This document shows positions 20,649 through 31,447 of a DNA stretch of 64,000 nucleotides, in pieces (the first letter of the stretch is position 1; every line of letters starts with the position of its first letter). The translations under genes were made by a program, and so were the position numbers. The stretch covers positions 248,001-312,000 of the forward strand of contig NZ_JACBYW010000001.1 of the NCBI RefSeq assembly GCF_013408175.1. Direction: 5' to 3'. A model generated the notes under the pieces. That model was not told the origin of the DNA. It did not search any database and worked only from the letters and a program-made list of their open reading frames with translations. The DNA comes from Actinopolyspora biskrensis (GTDB lineage: Bacteria; Actinomycetota; Actinomycetes; Mycobacteriales; Pseudonocardiaceae).

Positions 20649-21911
20649 TCAGGTCCCGCCCGTCTTCGGGGTGCCGGAATCACCGCTGCTGCCCGAGGGG
20701 GTGGCGCTCGGCTCGGAATCGGCTCCTTCGGTGTCCTCGTCCTCCTCCCGGCCGGGAGTCGGTAGGTTCATTCTCGTGATGATGAAGCGGAAGAGGAAGT
20801 AGTAGATGACCGCGTAGCCGAGCCCGATGGGGATCAGCCACAGCGGTTTCTGCGCGATCCCGAAGTTGAGCAGGTAGTCGATGGCTCCGGCGGAGAAACC
20901 GAATCCGTGGTGGATGTCGAGCAAGTTGACCAGTGCCATCGAGGTTCCGGTCAGGACCGCGTGCACGATGAGCAGTGGCCAGGCCACGAAGATGAACGAG
21001 AATTCCAGCGGTTCGGTGACGCCGGTCAGAAAGGCGGTCAGCGCCGTCGAGAACATGATACCCCCGACGACCTTGCGCTGTGACGGTTTGGCGCAGTGGT
21101 AGATCGCCAGCGCGGCCGCGGGCAGGGCGAACATGAAGATCGGGAAGAAACCGGCCATGAACGTCCCCGCCGTCGGGTCGCCGGCGAAGAAGCGGTTGAT
21201 GTCTCCTCGTTCGCCCTGGTAGTTCCCGGTGAGGAACCAGACCACCGAGTTGGGGATGTGGTGCAGCCCGAAGGGCAGCAGCATCCGGTTGACCACCCCG
21301 TAGATGCCACCGCCCGCCACGGCGCTTCCGGTGACCGCCTCGCCGAATCCGGTGAGCACCATGTCGAAGTAGGGGAATATCAGGCCGAGCACCACGCCGA
21401 TGATCAGCATGGCGACCGAGGTGGCGATGGGGACGAAGCGGCGCCCGCCGAAGAAGCCCAGGTAGGAGGGGAGCTTGATCCGGTGGTAGCGCTGCCACAG
21501 GCCCGCGGCGACCAGACCGGCGATGATTCCGCCGAGCACCCCGTAGGGGCCCTTGTTGTAGACGGTGGAGGCCTCGGTGTCGGTCATCCCCCAGAGAACT
21601 CCGGAGAGCACCAGGTAACCGACGGCCCCGGCCAGCGCCGTGGAACCGTCGGCCTTCTTGGCGAAGCCGATCGCGACACCGATGGCGAACAGCAGCGGCA
21701 GGTTGTCGAACAGCGCCCCGCCGGCGGAGCTGATCACGGCTCCGATGTCGGCCATGCCGGGGATGGCGCCGATCAGGTCGTCCTGGCCGAGGCGCAGCAG
21801 CAGCGCCGCCGCAGGCAGCACGGCGATCGGCAACATCAGGCTCTTGCCCAGCCGCTGCAACTGGGCGAAGGTCTTACTGCCGCCCGAGGACGGGCTGGCG
21901 CTGGTGCTCAT
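20649..21911 (-). CDS. PTS EIIC permease, N-acetylglucosamine/glucose type
   Basis: The sugar-translocating membrane subunit of a phosphotransferase system, 420 residues. A short Ser-rich N-terminus precedes about ten membrane segments. LGKSLMLPIAVLPAAALLLR at the first helix, PFGLHHIPNSVVWF, and GVTEPLEFSFIF (with the conserved Glu) are hallmarks of the glucose/GlcNAc EIIC superfamily. The C-terminal 45 residues are acidic and Ser-rich; no EIIB is fused, and EIIB is encoded divergently. The start is ATG 21911 with AGGAGGT at 21923-21917. The dre-like operator between this gene and EIIB points to GlcNAc and DasR control. Confidence 0.92.
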   Translation of the reverse strand: MSTSASPSSGGSKTFAQLQRLGKSLMLPIAVLPAAALLLRLGQDDLIGAIPGMADIGAVISSAGGALFDNLPLLFAIGVAIGFAKKADGSTALAGAVGYLVLSGVLWGMTDTEASTVYNKGPYGVLGGIIAGLVAAGLWQRYHRIKLPSYLGFFGGRRFVPIATSVAMLIIGVVLGLIFPYFDMVLTGFGEAVTGSAVAGGGIYGVVNRMLLPFGLHHIPNSVVWFLTGNYQGERGDINRFFAGDPTAGTFMAGFFPIFMFALPAAALAIYHCAKPSQRKVVGGIMFSTALTAFLTGVTEPLEFSFIFVAWPLLIVHAVLTGTSMALVNLLDIHHGFGFSAGAIDYLLNFGIAQKPLWLIPIGLGYAVIYYFLFRFIITRMNLPTPGREEDEDTEGADSEPSATPSGSSGDSGTPKTGGT

Positions 21912-22220
21912 CGAGTACCTCCTGGACACACCGGTGCTTTGGGGGGACGGGTTTCGTTGATGTGCGGACGGTTCGCCGCGGTGTTCCTCCTCGGGGTGGA
22001 GGGCACCGCGGACCGACCGTCCGTCGAGTCGCTCGTACCGTATCCCGAGATTGGTACGGTAAGGTCTAAACCAGTTGGAGGGAACCTTGCGCCTCCGGTC
22101 GAACGAGTGTCAAGCGGATGGTCGATTCGTTGCCGGTTCGACATCGGAAGAAGGCGGGGCGGCATGGTTGGCTGAGCGGGAGCGCTCCGGCGCGAGCAGG
22201 ATCGGAATTGGAGGAGTTCG
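21912..22220. promoter_or_regulatory. Divergent control region of the PTS genes
   Basis: About 310 bases between the EIIC and EIIB starts. It contains the dre-like operator and, around 22040-22065, a direct pair of GGTACGGTA-like words that could belong to a promoter. No gene was found. Confidence 0.5.
22060..22075. promoter_or_regulatory. DasR-responsive element (dre)-like operator
   Basis: TAAGGTCTAAACCAGT; on the other strand it reads ACTGGTTTAGACCTTA. The published dre consensus for the GntR-family regulator DasR is ACTGGTCTAGACCACT. The core ACTGGT-TAGACC is kept, with differences at the centre and the distal end. DasR represses GlcNAc PTS genes and is released by glucosamine-6-phosphate. 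Its place between the divergent EIIC and EIIB genes is the expected one. DasR itself is not in the window. Confidence 0.75.
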
Positions 22221-22457
22221 GTGGCCGAGGACAAGGCAGCGGCGATTCTGGCCGCCCTGGGCGGTCAGGGGAACATCGTCGAGATAGAACCGTGCATCAC
22301 ACGGCTGCGTTGCGAGATCGAGGACGGCTCCAAGGTCGACGAGGCCGCCCTGAAGACCGCGGGCGCGCACGGTGTCATGCAGCAGGGCACCGTCGTGCAG
22401 GTCGTGGTCGGCCCGGAGGCGGACACCATCGCGAGCGATATCGAGGACTTGTTGTGA
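22221..22457 (+). CDS. PTS EIIB subunit, glucose/N-acetylglucosamine type
   Basis: A 78-residue stand-alone EIIB that passes phosphate from EIIA to the sugar bound in EIIC. The phosphorylated cysteine is Cys25 in IEPCITRLR, the standard motif of this family. It starts at GTG 22221 with GGAGGAG upstream and overlaps the EIIA gene by four bases. It faces the EIIC gene across the dre-containing region, so the PTS is split over three polypeptides with shared control. Confidence 0.94.
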   Translation: MAEDKAAAILAALGGQGNIVEIEPCITRLRCEIEDGSKVDEAALKTAGAHGVMQQGTVVQVVVGPEADTIASDIEDLL

Positions 22458-22909
22458 GCATTCGAGTAGTCAGTCCGGTGGCCGGGCTCGCGGCTCCGCT
22501 CGGTGAGGTGCCCGACCCGGTGTTCTCCCAGGCGATGGTGGGACCGGGGGTGGCCGTCAAGCCGAACGGGGGAAGCGCCGCGGCGGTCGCCCCGGTGGAC
22601 GGCACGCTTTCCACCCTGCATCCGCACGCTTTCGTGGTGTCCACCGGGGACGGCAGGGCGATACTGGTCCACCTCGGGATCGACACCGTCAAGCTCGAGG
22701 GCGCGGGGTTCACCCTGCACGCGGCGAAGGGAGACCGGGTGCGGGCCGGTCAGGAGATCGTCACCTGGAATCCGACCGAGGTCGAGGAACAGGGGTACTC
22801 CGCGGTGTGCCCGGTCGTGGCGCTCGAGGTCGGCCAGGACGAGCTGTCGGACATGACCGAGGACGCGCAGGTCTCCGGCGGGGACCCGCTGTTCACGGTG
22901 GATTCCTGA
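22454..22909 (+). CDS. PTS EIIA subunit, glucose type (Crr-like)
   Basis: A 151-residue EIIA that accepts phosphate from HPr and gives it to EIIB. The two active-site histidines are His58 (TLHPHAFVV) and His73 (ILVHLGIDTVKLEG), equivalent to His75 and His90 of E. coli EIIA-Glc; His73 is the phosphorylated one. The C-terminus GDPLFTV is typical. GTG 22454 overlaps the EIIB stop. A longer upstream frame exists but would run through EIIB. Confidence 0.94.
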   Translation: MSIRVVSPVAGLAAPLGEVPDPVFSQAMVGPGVAVKPNGGSAAAVAPVDGTLSTLHPHAFVVSTGDGRAILVHLGIDTVKLEGAGFTLHAAKGDRVRAGQEIVTWNPTEVEEQGYSAVCPVVALEVGQDELSDMTEDAQVSGGDPLFTVDS

Positions 22910-23077
22910 CCGGGGGTTTCCGCTTCGGTCGCCGGGCGCTCGTTCCGGAGGAACCTCCCGCCCGGTCCCGGGGGCGGGTGCCCGGAACCGGGTGCTCGGC
23001 GCTCCACCGTGTCCGACACGCCCTGCGGAGGGGTGTGCTGGACAGCGTCGTCGGAGTGGGGCGGGAACCCTCGGAGC

Positions 23078-23710
23078 ATGATCCTTTCCGTGCTGGTTCC
23101 CGCCGCGATGGCGGTGTTGCCCGGTCCGGCCTGCGGTCGGATGGGGCGGTGGATCCTACGACGTCGGTGCCCGGAGCTGGATGTGCCGGCCCGCTGGTGC
23201 CACCTCGCGGTGGCGGTGGTGTGGGCCTGCGCGGTGTCGTCGGTGTCGTTCGGGGGTTTCCCACCGTGGTGGCTTCCGACGCAGTTGATCACGGGATGGC
23301 TGATCGTGCTGCTCACCGGGTGCGATCTCTGGCACCGGCGGCTTCCGGACGTGTTCACCCTGGGCGGTTGCGCGCTCGTCCTCGGTGCGCTGCTCGTCGC
23401 CCCCGTGCTCGGAGCCCCCGCCCGGTTGCCGTTGTGGGGGCTGGTCGGGGCGGCGGTGTTCGGGGGAGCCTACGCGACGGTGCGCCTGATCGGGCCGTCT
23501 TCGCTCGGTCCGGGTGACGTGAAGTTCGCCGTGCTGCTCGGACTCGCGATCGGAGGGGTGACGCCGCTGCTCGTCCCGGTGGTGATGCTCGGCGCCGCCG
23601 TGGGGACGCTCGTGACGGCCGGGATCCTCCGCAGGCGGACGGTGCCGCACGGCCCGGCGATGGCGCTGTCGGCGTGGCTGGTGGTCGGTGTGCCCGGGTG
23701 GCCGTCCTGA
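23078..23710 (+). CDS. A24-family prepilin peptidase (short, TadV-like)
   Basis: An inner-membrane aspartic protease that trims pilin-like precursors. It has 210 residues and six to seven hydrophobic segments. The two catalytic aspartates are in [12 protein letters not shown] and in the GxGD motif [10 protein letters not shown]. The N-terminal methyltransferase domain of long enzymes is missing, as in TadV/CpaA types. The start is ATG 23078, preceded by TCGGAG. No pilin or secretion ATPase genes are nearby; this gene commonly sits between aroE and aroC in related genomes, so position does not reveal its partner. Confidence 0.88.
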   Translation: MILSVLVPAAMAVLPGPACGRMGRWILRRRCPELDVPARWCHLAVAVVWACAVSSVSFGGFPPWWLPTQLITGWLIVLLTGCDLWHRRLPDVFTLGGCALVLGALLVAPVLGAPARLPLWGLVGAAVFGGAYATVRLIGPSSLGPGDVKFAVLLGLAIGGVTPLLVPVVMLGAAVGTLVTAGILRRRTVPHGPAMALSAWLVVGVPGWPS

Positions 23711-23777
23711 CGAAGTACGCTGCCCGATTCGCCCCCGAGGTACTCGGTGCGGGGCGTTTCGTGGCAGGATCACAGGC

Positions 23778-24986
23778 GTGCTGCGCTGGATGACCGCCGG
23801 GGAATCACACGGTCCTGCCTTGGTGGGGGTGCTGGAGGGGATGGTGGCCGGAGTGGAGGTCACCACGTCCGACATCCTCGCCGAGCTCGAACGTCGGAAG
23901 TTGGGGTTCGGCCGTAGCCCCCGGATGAATTTCGAGTCCGACGAGCTGGAAATCGTCGGAGGGATTCGCCACGGACTCACTCAGGGGAGCCCGGTGGCCG
24001 TGCGGATCGGCAACACGGAGTGGCCCAAGTGGGAGCAGGTCATGGCCGCCGATCCCGTGGACCCGGAGGTGCTGGCCTCGCTCGCCAGGAACGAGCCGCT
24101 GACCCGTCCGCGACCCGGTCACGCCGATCTGCCCGGTATGCAGAAGTACGACTTCGACGAGTCCCGGCCGGTGCTGGAACGGGCCAGCGCCCGGGAGACG
24201 GCCGCCAGGGTGGCGGTCGGCACGGTGGCGCGGTGCTTCCTGCGCCAGCTGCTGGGGGTGGAGCTGGTCAGCCACGTCGTCTCGCTCGGGGACGTGGACG
24301 CCGCGAGCGACGCGCTCCCGACCGCCGCGGATCTGCCCACCATCGACGAGAACCCGGTCCGCGCCTTCGGGGACGGCGCCACCGAGCGGATGATGGCGGA
24401 GGTGGAGGCGGCCAAGTCCTCCGGCGACACGCTGGGCGGGGTGGTCGAGGTGATCGCCCACGGAGTTCCTCCGGGGTTGGGATCGCACGTGCACTGGGAC
24501 CGCAAGCTCGACTCGCGGCTGGCCCAGGCCCTGATGAGCGTCCAGGCGGTCAAGGGGGTGGAGATCGGCGAGGCGTTCACCAACGCCCGGCGCCGCGGCA
24601 GTGCCGCGCACGACGAGCTCCACCCGACGGCGGGGCCGGAGTGGGTGCGCCGTTCCAGCAACAGGGCGGGCGGCCTGGAAGGCGGCATCACCAACGGTGA
24701 ACCCCTGATCGTGCGCGCGGCCAAGAAACCGATATCCAGCCTGCCGCGTGCCCTCTCCACGGTGGACGTGCGTACCGGCGAGCGGGCCCAGGCGATGCAC
24801 CAGCGCTCGGACGTCACCGCCGTCCCGCGCGCGGCCGTGGTCGCCGAGACCATGGTGGCGCTGGTGCTGGCCCAGGCGGCGCTCGAGAAGTTCGGCGGCG
24901 ACTCCCTCGGCGAGACCAGGCGTAACGTGGAAGGGTACTTCGCGGCACTGAGTCGGCGCGCCGAGAGCTGGAAGGAACAGGCATGA
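23778..24986 (+). CDS. aroC: Chorismate synthase
   Basis: Makes chorismate from 5-enolpyruvylshikimate-3-phosphate with reduced FMN, the last step of the shikimate pathway. It has 402 residues from GTG 23778. Family signatures are visible: [16 protein letters not shown] at the N-terminus, the FMN/phosphate-binding [23 protein letters not shown], and the C-terminal [18 protein letters not shown]. It overlaps aroK by four bases (ATGA), starting the coupled aroC-aroK segment. Confidence 0.97.
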   Translation: MLRWMTAGESHGPALVGVLEGMVAGVEVTTSDILAELERRKLGFGRSPRMNFESDELEIVGGIRHGLTQGSPVAVRIGNTEWPKWEQVMAADPVDPEVLASLARNEPLTRPRPGHADLPGMQKYDFDESRPVLERASARETAARVAVGTVARCFLRQLLGVELVSHVVSLGDVDAASDALPTAADLPTIDENPVRAFGDGATERMMAEVEAAKSSGDTLGGVVEVIAHGVPPGLGSHVHWDRKLDSRLAQALMSVQAVKGVEIGEAFTNARRRGSAAHDELHPTAGPEWVRRSSNRAGGLEGGITNGEPLIVRAAKKPISSLPRALSTVDVRTGERAQAMHQRSDVTAVPRAAVVAETMVALVLAQAALEKFGGDSLGETRRNVEGYFAALSRRAESWKEQA

Positions 24987-25516
24987 ACCCTCGGCTCGTG
25001 ATCGCCGGCCCTCCGGGGGCGGGCAAAACGGTTGTCGGACGTCTGCTGGCGGAACGGTTCGGCGTCGGGTTCCGCGACACCGACTCGGACGTGGAACGGC
25101 TGGCCGGGAGACCGATACCGGAGATCTTCACCGTGGACGGCGAGTCCGTCTTCCGCGAGATCGAGGAGCGCGCGGTGGCCGAGGCGCTCGGGGAGCACAC
25201 CGGAGTGCTGGCCCTGGGAGGCGGCGCCGTCGTGGCGGAAGGCACCCGGAAGCTGCTGGCCGATCGTCCGGTCCTCTTCCTGTCCGTCGGGTTCGCCGAG
25301 GGGGTGCGCAGGACCGGTTTGTCCGCTCCGCGGCCGCTGCTGACCGGAGTGAACCCGCGGGCGACGTTCCAGGCGCTGCTGCGGGACAGGCTGCCGCTGT
25401 ACCGCGAGGTCGCGGACTGGGAGGTCGACACCGACGAGCTCGCTCCGGAAACGGTGGTCGAGCGGGTCGTCCTGCGCATGGAGGACGCGGCCCCTGGCGG
25501 CGTGCCCGCCGAGTAG
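24983..25516 (+). CDS. aroK: Shikimate kinase
   Basis: Phosphorylates shikimate at the 3-position with ATP. It has 177 residues. The P-loop is GPPGAGKT (9-16), the shikimate-binding Asp is in FRDTDSDVE, the GGG motif is ALGGGAVV, and the lid arginine region is SAPRPLL. ATG 24983 overlaps the aroC stop. It is followed by about 200 bases before aroB. Confidence 0.96.
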   Translation: MNPRLVIAGPPGAGKTVVGRLLAERFGVGFRDTDSDVERLAGRPIPEIFTVDGESVFREIEERAVAEALGEHTGVLALGGGAVVAEGTRKLLADRPVLFLSVGFAEGVRRTGLSAPRPLLTGVNPRATFQALLRDRLPLYREVADWEVDTDELAPETVVERVVLRMEDAAPGGVPAE

Positions 25517-25704
25517 CGGGGTGCCCGCGACGGCGCTCCTGTCGATCACCCACCCTCCGCTCCCCGGAGCGACGGCGCGACAATATGAAGACTATTCGGA
25601 GGCTGAGCGCTGCGACCGCTCGATGCCGGATCTCCCGCGGCGGGGCCCGGCGGGTGGTTCCGCTCCGGCGAAGCTCCGAGGGCCCGAACGGAACACTTCA
25701 GTGA

Positions 25705-27254
<1,550 letters not shown>

Positions 27255-27330
27255 ACAGTTCCCGCCGGAGCCCCCGGCAGGGCTGCGCCGGGGACGCCCT
27301 CCGCTCGTTCGGGGCTACCGCGGAGGTCGC

Positions 27331-27385
27331 GCAGCGAGGGACCGCGAGAGGCTTCGCCAAGTGACCACCCGGGCAAACCGAGCCG
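27331..27385 (-). repeat. Dispersed intergenic repeat, partial copy C
   Basis: About 55 bases between aroQ and the oxidoreductase gene resemble one end of repeat copies A and B. Matching landmarks are GCGAGAGGCTTCGCCAAG, ACCACCC and GAGCCG, against GCGAGAGGTTCCGCCAAG, ACCACCC and AAGCCG in copy B. The other half of the element is missing or too diverged to see. Confidence 0.5.
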
Positions 27386-27394
27386 CCGGAAGCC

Positions 27395-28861
27395 TCAGTC
27401 GAGTGGTGGGGGGACCTTGACTCCGAACTCCCGGCGCAGCGCGGCCCTGGCCGCCCAGTAGCCGCACATGCCGTGCACCCCGGGGCCCGGCGGGGTGGCG
27501 GAGGAGCACAGGTAGACCCCCCTCAGCGGTGTGCTGTGGGGGACGATCCGCAACGTCGGGCGGGCCAGGGTCTGGAGCAGGTCCACGGCTCCGGTGCTTA
27601 TGTCGCCTCCGGGGTAGTTCGCGTCGTACTCCGCGAGCCGCGCCGCCGAGGTTCCACTGCTTTCCAGGACGGTTTCGGAGAATCCGGGAGCGTAGTGCTC
27701 GATCCGGCCCCGGATCAGTTCCACCGGGTCGCGCGTGTCGCCGTTGGGCACGTGGCAGTAGGCCCAGACCGGGTACTTGCCGGGGGCTGCCCTGGTCGGG
27801 TCCACATTGCCCGGCTCGGAGACCAGCACGAACGGGTCCGGCACCGGTTCACCGCGCGCGGTGGACCCCTCGACCGCGCGAATCCTGTCGGCGGTCCCGC
27901 CGAGGTGCACTGTGCCTGCCCGCTTGATCTCGGGGTTCCGCCACGGGACCGGTTCGGAGACCAGGAAGTCGGCCTTGGCCGCCGCCGTTCCGTAGCGGTA
28001 GCGCTCCAGCCGCCTGCGATAGCCGTCCGGAAGAAGCGTTCCCGCCAAGGCCAGCAGTCCGCGCGGGGCCACGTCGAGCAGGATCGCGCGCGCCGAGCGC
28101 AGTCGCCGCAGGTCCTCGACCGGATCTCCGGTGTGCACGCGGGCGCCGTGTGCCAGCAGGTCGTCGAGCATGGCTTCGGCTATGCGGTGGCTTCCCCCCT
28201 CGGGGACCGGCCAGCCCTTCGTGTGCGCGAGATGGCCCAGCAGCAGTCCCACGCCGGCTCCCGCGGGGTCGGGCGGTGGGCTGCCCGCGTGCGCGGCCAC
28301 CCCGGCGAAGAGCGCCGGTGCTTTCGTCCCGCGGAACCCGGAGGGCAGCGGAGTGCCGTGGCGCAGCAGCCGCTCCGCGATCAGCAGGGCCGCGCGGGGA
28401 GACGGCGGTCTCCGCAGGTCGGACAGCATGGTTTCGGTGACTCCTCCGGTGTGTTCCAGCAGCGGCCGCATGAGTCGATCCCACCTGTGTCCGTCCGTCC
28501 CCAGACGTGCGCTGGTTGCGGACAGATCGCGGTAGGCCAGTGCGGCGCCGCCCCCCTCCAGGGGGTGCGCGTAGCTGAGGGCGGGGGTGTGCATCCGGAC
28601 TCCGTCCCGGACCGGCCCGAAGCGGTGGAAGAAGGGGGAGGCGGTCATCGGGTGCACCGCCGAGCAGATGTCGTGGGTCACCGAGCTGTCGAAGAGCTGT
28701 GCCGAGCGCAGTCCGCCGCCCGGTTGGTCCGCCGCCTCGTGGAGATGAACCCGCAGACCGCTGCGGGCCAGCAGCACGCCCGCGGCCAGCCCGTTCGGTC
28801 CCGTTCCGACGATCGCCGCCTCGGCTTCGTCGCCTCCTCGCGAGGCCGGGCTCGGTGCCAT
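27395..28861 (-). CDS. FAD-dependent oxidoreductase, phytoene desaturase/CrtI-like
   Basis: A 488-residue flavoprotein. The N-terminal FAD-binding Rossmann motif is AIVGTGPNGLAAGVLLARSG (about 15-34), followed by an acidic residue in HLHEAADQPGG. The C-terminal FAD motif region GVYLCSSATPPGPGVHGMCG is typical of the carotenoid/retinoid desaturase-isomerase family. Natural substrate unknown: no phytoene synthase or other carotenoid gene is nearby. ATG 28861 is preceded by GGAGGAGGGGGA. It is divergent from the ABC cassette. Confidence 0.82.
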   Translation of the reverse strand: MAPSPASRGGDEAEAAIVGTGPNGLAAGVLLARSGLRVHLHEAADQPGGGLRSAQLFDSSVTHDICSAVHPMTASPFFHRFGPVRDGVRMHTPALSYAHPLEGGGAALAYRDLSATSARLGTDGHRWDRLMRPLLEHTGGVTETMLSDLRRPPSPRAALLIAERLLRHGTPLPSGFRGTKAPALFAGVAAHAGSPPPDPAGAGVGLLLGHLAHTKGWPVPEGGSHRIAEAMLDDLLAHGARVHTGDPVEDLRRLRSARAILLDVAPRGLLALAGTLLPDGYRRRLERYRYGTAAAKADFLVSEPVPWRNPEIKRAGTVHLGGTADRIRAVEGSTARGEPVPDPFVLVSEPGNVDPTRAAPGKYPVWAYCHVPNGDTRDPVELIRGRIEHYAPGFSETVLESSGTSAARLAEYDANYPGGDISTGAVDLLQTLARPTLRIVPHSTPLRGVYLCSSATPPGPGVHGMCGYWAARAALRREFGVKVPPPLD

Positions 28862-29057
28862 TCCCCCTCCTCCCCGTCCGTGACGATGCCTCATCTCCCG
28901 GGTACGTGCCGGGCGTGCCGCGTCGCGGAGGGAGGTGCGGCCAGGTATCGGTCCTCCCGTGGTCGGCGAATAGATATCGCAGAAAGTGTTAACAAAGTGA
29001 TTCTTCTTTGATAATAATGACTCGCATCACACGTACGAGTGAGTGTCGGGAGGGCTG
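28862..29057. promoter_or_regulatory. Divergent promoter region, oxidoreductase / ABC cassette
   Basis: About 195 bases containing a strikingly AT-rich core at about 28980-29035, in contrast with the GC-rich flanks. It probably houses the cassette promoter; GATAAT at 29010-29015 is a plausible -10. Confidence 0.45.
28993..29010. promoter_or_regulatory. Candidate operator: CAAAG - 8 bases - CTTTG inverted repeat
   Basis: CAAAG at 28993-28997 and CTTTG at 29006-29010 form a 5-bp inverted repeat around TGATTCTT, immediately before the putative -10 GATAAT of the ABC cassette. It is a plausible binding site for the DeoR-family regulator encoded within the cassette; there is no direct evidence. 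Confidence 0.35.
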
Positions 29058-30527
29058 ATGGTCGATCAGGAACCGTCCGTGATCAGCAGGAGACGCACCC
29101 TCGGGGGTGCGCTCGCGGGCGGAGCCGCCTTCGCGGCCGGAGGTTTGCTGAACGGTTGTGCCACACGCGGCGACGTGCGACGACGCGACACCGCCGATCC
29201 GTGGAGGCGGTTCGCGGGGTGCACGCTCAACTTCGTCTCCGAGAACACCGCCCCGACCAGTGCCATAGCGGCCGACGCGGAACGCTTCACCGCGCTGACC
29301 GGGATCCACGTCAACATCGTGACCCTGGAACTGTCCGCGCTGGTGCAGAAGGTCGCGCTCGACCTGGCCTCGGGGCAGTCCCAGTACCAGATCATCTACG
29401 CCGACTCCTACCAGGTGCTGGCACCCTACGCGGACGGGTTGGTCGACCTGCGGGAACCGGCCTCCGACGACTCGCTGCCGGGTGACGACTCGGACCTGGC
29501 CGACTTCTTCCCGCTGCAGATGGACGTCTCGGGACGGTTCGGCCGGGGCGACCGGGTGCTCGCGCTGCCCTACGACTGCGCGACGATGATCTGGCAGTAC
29601 CGCGAGGACCTGTTCGAGGCCCACCACGAGCGGATGGCGAACGATCTCGGCTTCGATCCGACCCCGGGGCCACAGCGGAGCTGGGAGGAGTACTACCGGA
29701 TCGCCGAGTGGTTCAACGACAACGTCGACGAGGTCTCCTACGGCACCGGACACCAGGCCAAGCAGCACGACTCCCTGATGTGCGACTTCTCCAACGTGCT
29801 GTTCGCCCACGGTGGGCAGTACTTCGAGAACGGGGAGCACATCGGGCGCTTCGGTGCGGTCGATCCGGGGCCGAGCACGCTCGGCTCGGAGGAGGCCCTG
29901 GCCGGAGCCGAGTTCTACCGCAGGCTGCTCTCCGTGGCCGACCCCGCCTCCACCACGTGGGACTGGACGGGTCTCGGCGCTGCGTTCGCGGCGGGCAGAG
30001 TCGCGATGTGCCCGAACTGGCACGAGTTCGCCGCGGACAACGAACGGTCCCTGCCCGGCAGGGTCGGCTACACCACGTTGCCGAGCGGCCCGGCGAAGTC
30101 GGCGAACATGTACGGCGGGGCCGGGATCGCGATCAACGGCAACACCGCCCCCAACGAGCGGGACGCGGCCTGGCTGTTCCTGAAGTGGGCCACCTCCCGC
30201 AAAACCCAGCTGCGCAACCTCACCGGAGAGGTCGGAGGGGCCACCCCGACGCGGAGCTCCATCTACCGGGCCCCCGAGATCCGGCGCGCGCAGCAGCGCC
30301 CGACCGGGATGCCCACCATGCTGACCGCGCCCGCCGTGCAGCAGGCCTGGAAACCCGAGTACTCGGGCCTGCGCCCGAAGATTCCGATGTGGAACGAGTG
30401 CGACACCGCGATATACACCGAACTGTCGAGGATGCTGGCCGGGGACGCCGCGCCACGCCGGGCGATGCGTGACGCGCGCGATCACATCGACCGCATCGTC
30501 TCCCGAGGGTGGGTGGCAGCGGAATGA
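29058..30527 (+). CDS. ABC transporter extracellular sugar-binding lipoprotein
   Basis: Captures a sugar or polyol outside the cell for the adjacent permeases. It has 489 residues. The N-terminus carries consecutive arginines (11-13) before a hydrophobic stretch and a lipobox LLNGC (Cys34), so it is probably a lipoprotein, possibly Tat-exported. The mature part is a type 1 solute-binding fold (SBP_bac_1), with LSALVQKVALDLASGQ, YDCATMIWQYREDLFE and GGAGIAINGN. ATG 29058 follows GGGAGG by five bases; GTG 29043 is an alternative. The stop overlaps the permease start (ATGA). Confidence 0.92.
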   Translation: MVDQEPSVISRRRTLGGALAGGAAFAAGGLLNGCATRGDVRRRDTADPWRRFAGCTLNFVSENTAPTSAIAADAERFTALTGIHVNIVTLELSALVQKVALDLASGQSQYQIIYADSYQVLAPYADGLVDLREPASDDSLPGDDSDLADFFPLQMDVSGRFGRGDRVLALPYDCATMIWQYREDLFEAHHERMANDLGFDPTPGPQRSWEEYYRIAEWFNDNVDEVSYGTGHQAKQHDSLMCDFSNVLFAHGGQYFENGEHIGRFGAVDPGPSTLGSEEALAGAEFYRRLLSVADPASTTWDWTGLGAAFAAGRVAMCPNWHEFAADNERSLPGRVGYTTLPSGPAKSANMYGGAGIAINGNTAPNERDAAWLFLKWATSRKTQLRNLTGEVGGATPTRSSIYRAPEIRRAQQRPTGMPTMLTAPAVQQAWKPEYSGLRPKIPMWNECDTAIYTELSRMLAGDAAPRRAMRDARDHIDRIVSRGWVAAE

Positions 30528-31447
30528 GCACTTCCGAGGACGTGCGAGAGCCGGTGAGGCGCAGGAGGAAGGGGGCGGCGCCGCGTCGTGTCGGATTCAC
30601 CGGGCGCATGATGCTTCCCGGGATCGTTCCGCTGGCCGCGCTGACCGTGCTGCCGTTTCTCACCATCGTGGTGATGAGCTTCAGCGATGTCCGGCTGCTC
30701 GGCGGGATGCGCTTGGACTTCGCCGGGCTGAAGAACTGGGGGCGCTTCTTCACCGACCCCGAGATGGGGTGGTTCTGGCTGCGGACGGCGGGCTACTTCG
30801 CGCTGACGCTGGGGCTGGAAATGGTGCTCGGCGTGGTGCTGGCGCTGTGCGTGTGGCGTCTCGTCCGCGGGCGCAATCTCGTGCTGAGCCTGCTGCTGCT
30901 GCCCATGTTCGTCGCCCCGGTGATAGTGGGGCTGCTGGGCAGGTTCCTCACCGATCCGACGTTCGGGCTCTACACCTGGCTGCTGGAGCGGGTCGGTTAC
31001 GACGGTGACCTGTTGGGAGGCACCTTCACGGCTTTCGCCGCCGTGGTGGCCATGGACGTCTGGGAGTGGACACCGCTGATCGCGCTGATCACCCTGGCCG
31101 GGCTCTCCGCCGTGCCGCCCACCCTGCGCGAAGCGGCGGCGCTGGACGGCGCCGGGCGCTGGCAGACGCTGCGGCACATAGTGCTGCCCTCGATATCCAA
31201 CGTGCTGCTGGTCGCGCTGCTGATCCGCGCGATGGACGCGATCCGCTACTTCGACATCATCTGGGTCACCACCAACGGCGGTCCGGCCAACGCGACCAAG
31301 ATCGTCCCGGTTCGGTTGTACGAGACGGCCTTCCGGTTCTTCGACTTCGGCTACGCCGCCGTCGTCGGGTTGGCGATGCTGTTCGCGTCCATAGTGGTGG
31401 CTCGGCTGTTCGTGCGGATGCTGGACCGGAAGGGACTCGCCAGATGA
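30524..31447 (+). CDS. Sugar ABC transporter permease (MalF/UgpA-like)
   Basis: A 307-residue inner-membrane protein with a basic N-terminus and six membrane segments. The EAA loop that docks to the ATPase is visible as LREAAALDGAGRWQTLRHIVLP. It forms the channel with the next permease. It is coupled at both ends by four-base ATGA overlaps. Its closest class is the carbohydrate uptake-1 (CUT1) family of disaccharide and polyol importers. Confidence 0.93.
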   Translation: MSTSEDVREPVRRRRKGAAPRRVGFTGRMMLPGIVPLAALTVLPFLTIVVMSFSDVRLLGGMRLDFAGLKNWGRFFTDPEMGWFWLRTAGYFALTLGLEMVLGVVLALCVWRLVRGRNLVLSLLLLPMFVAPVIVGLLGRFLTDPTFGLYTWLLERVGYDGDLLGGTFTAFAAVVAMDVWEWTPLIALITLAGLSAVPPTLREAAALDGAGRWQTLRHIVLPSISNVLLVALLIRAMDAIRYFDIIWVTTNGGPANATKIVPVRLYETAFRFFDFGYAAVVGLAMLFASIVVARLFVRMLDRKGLAR

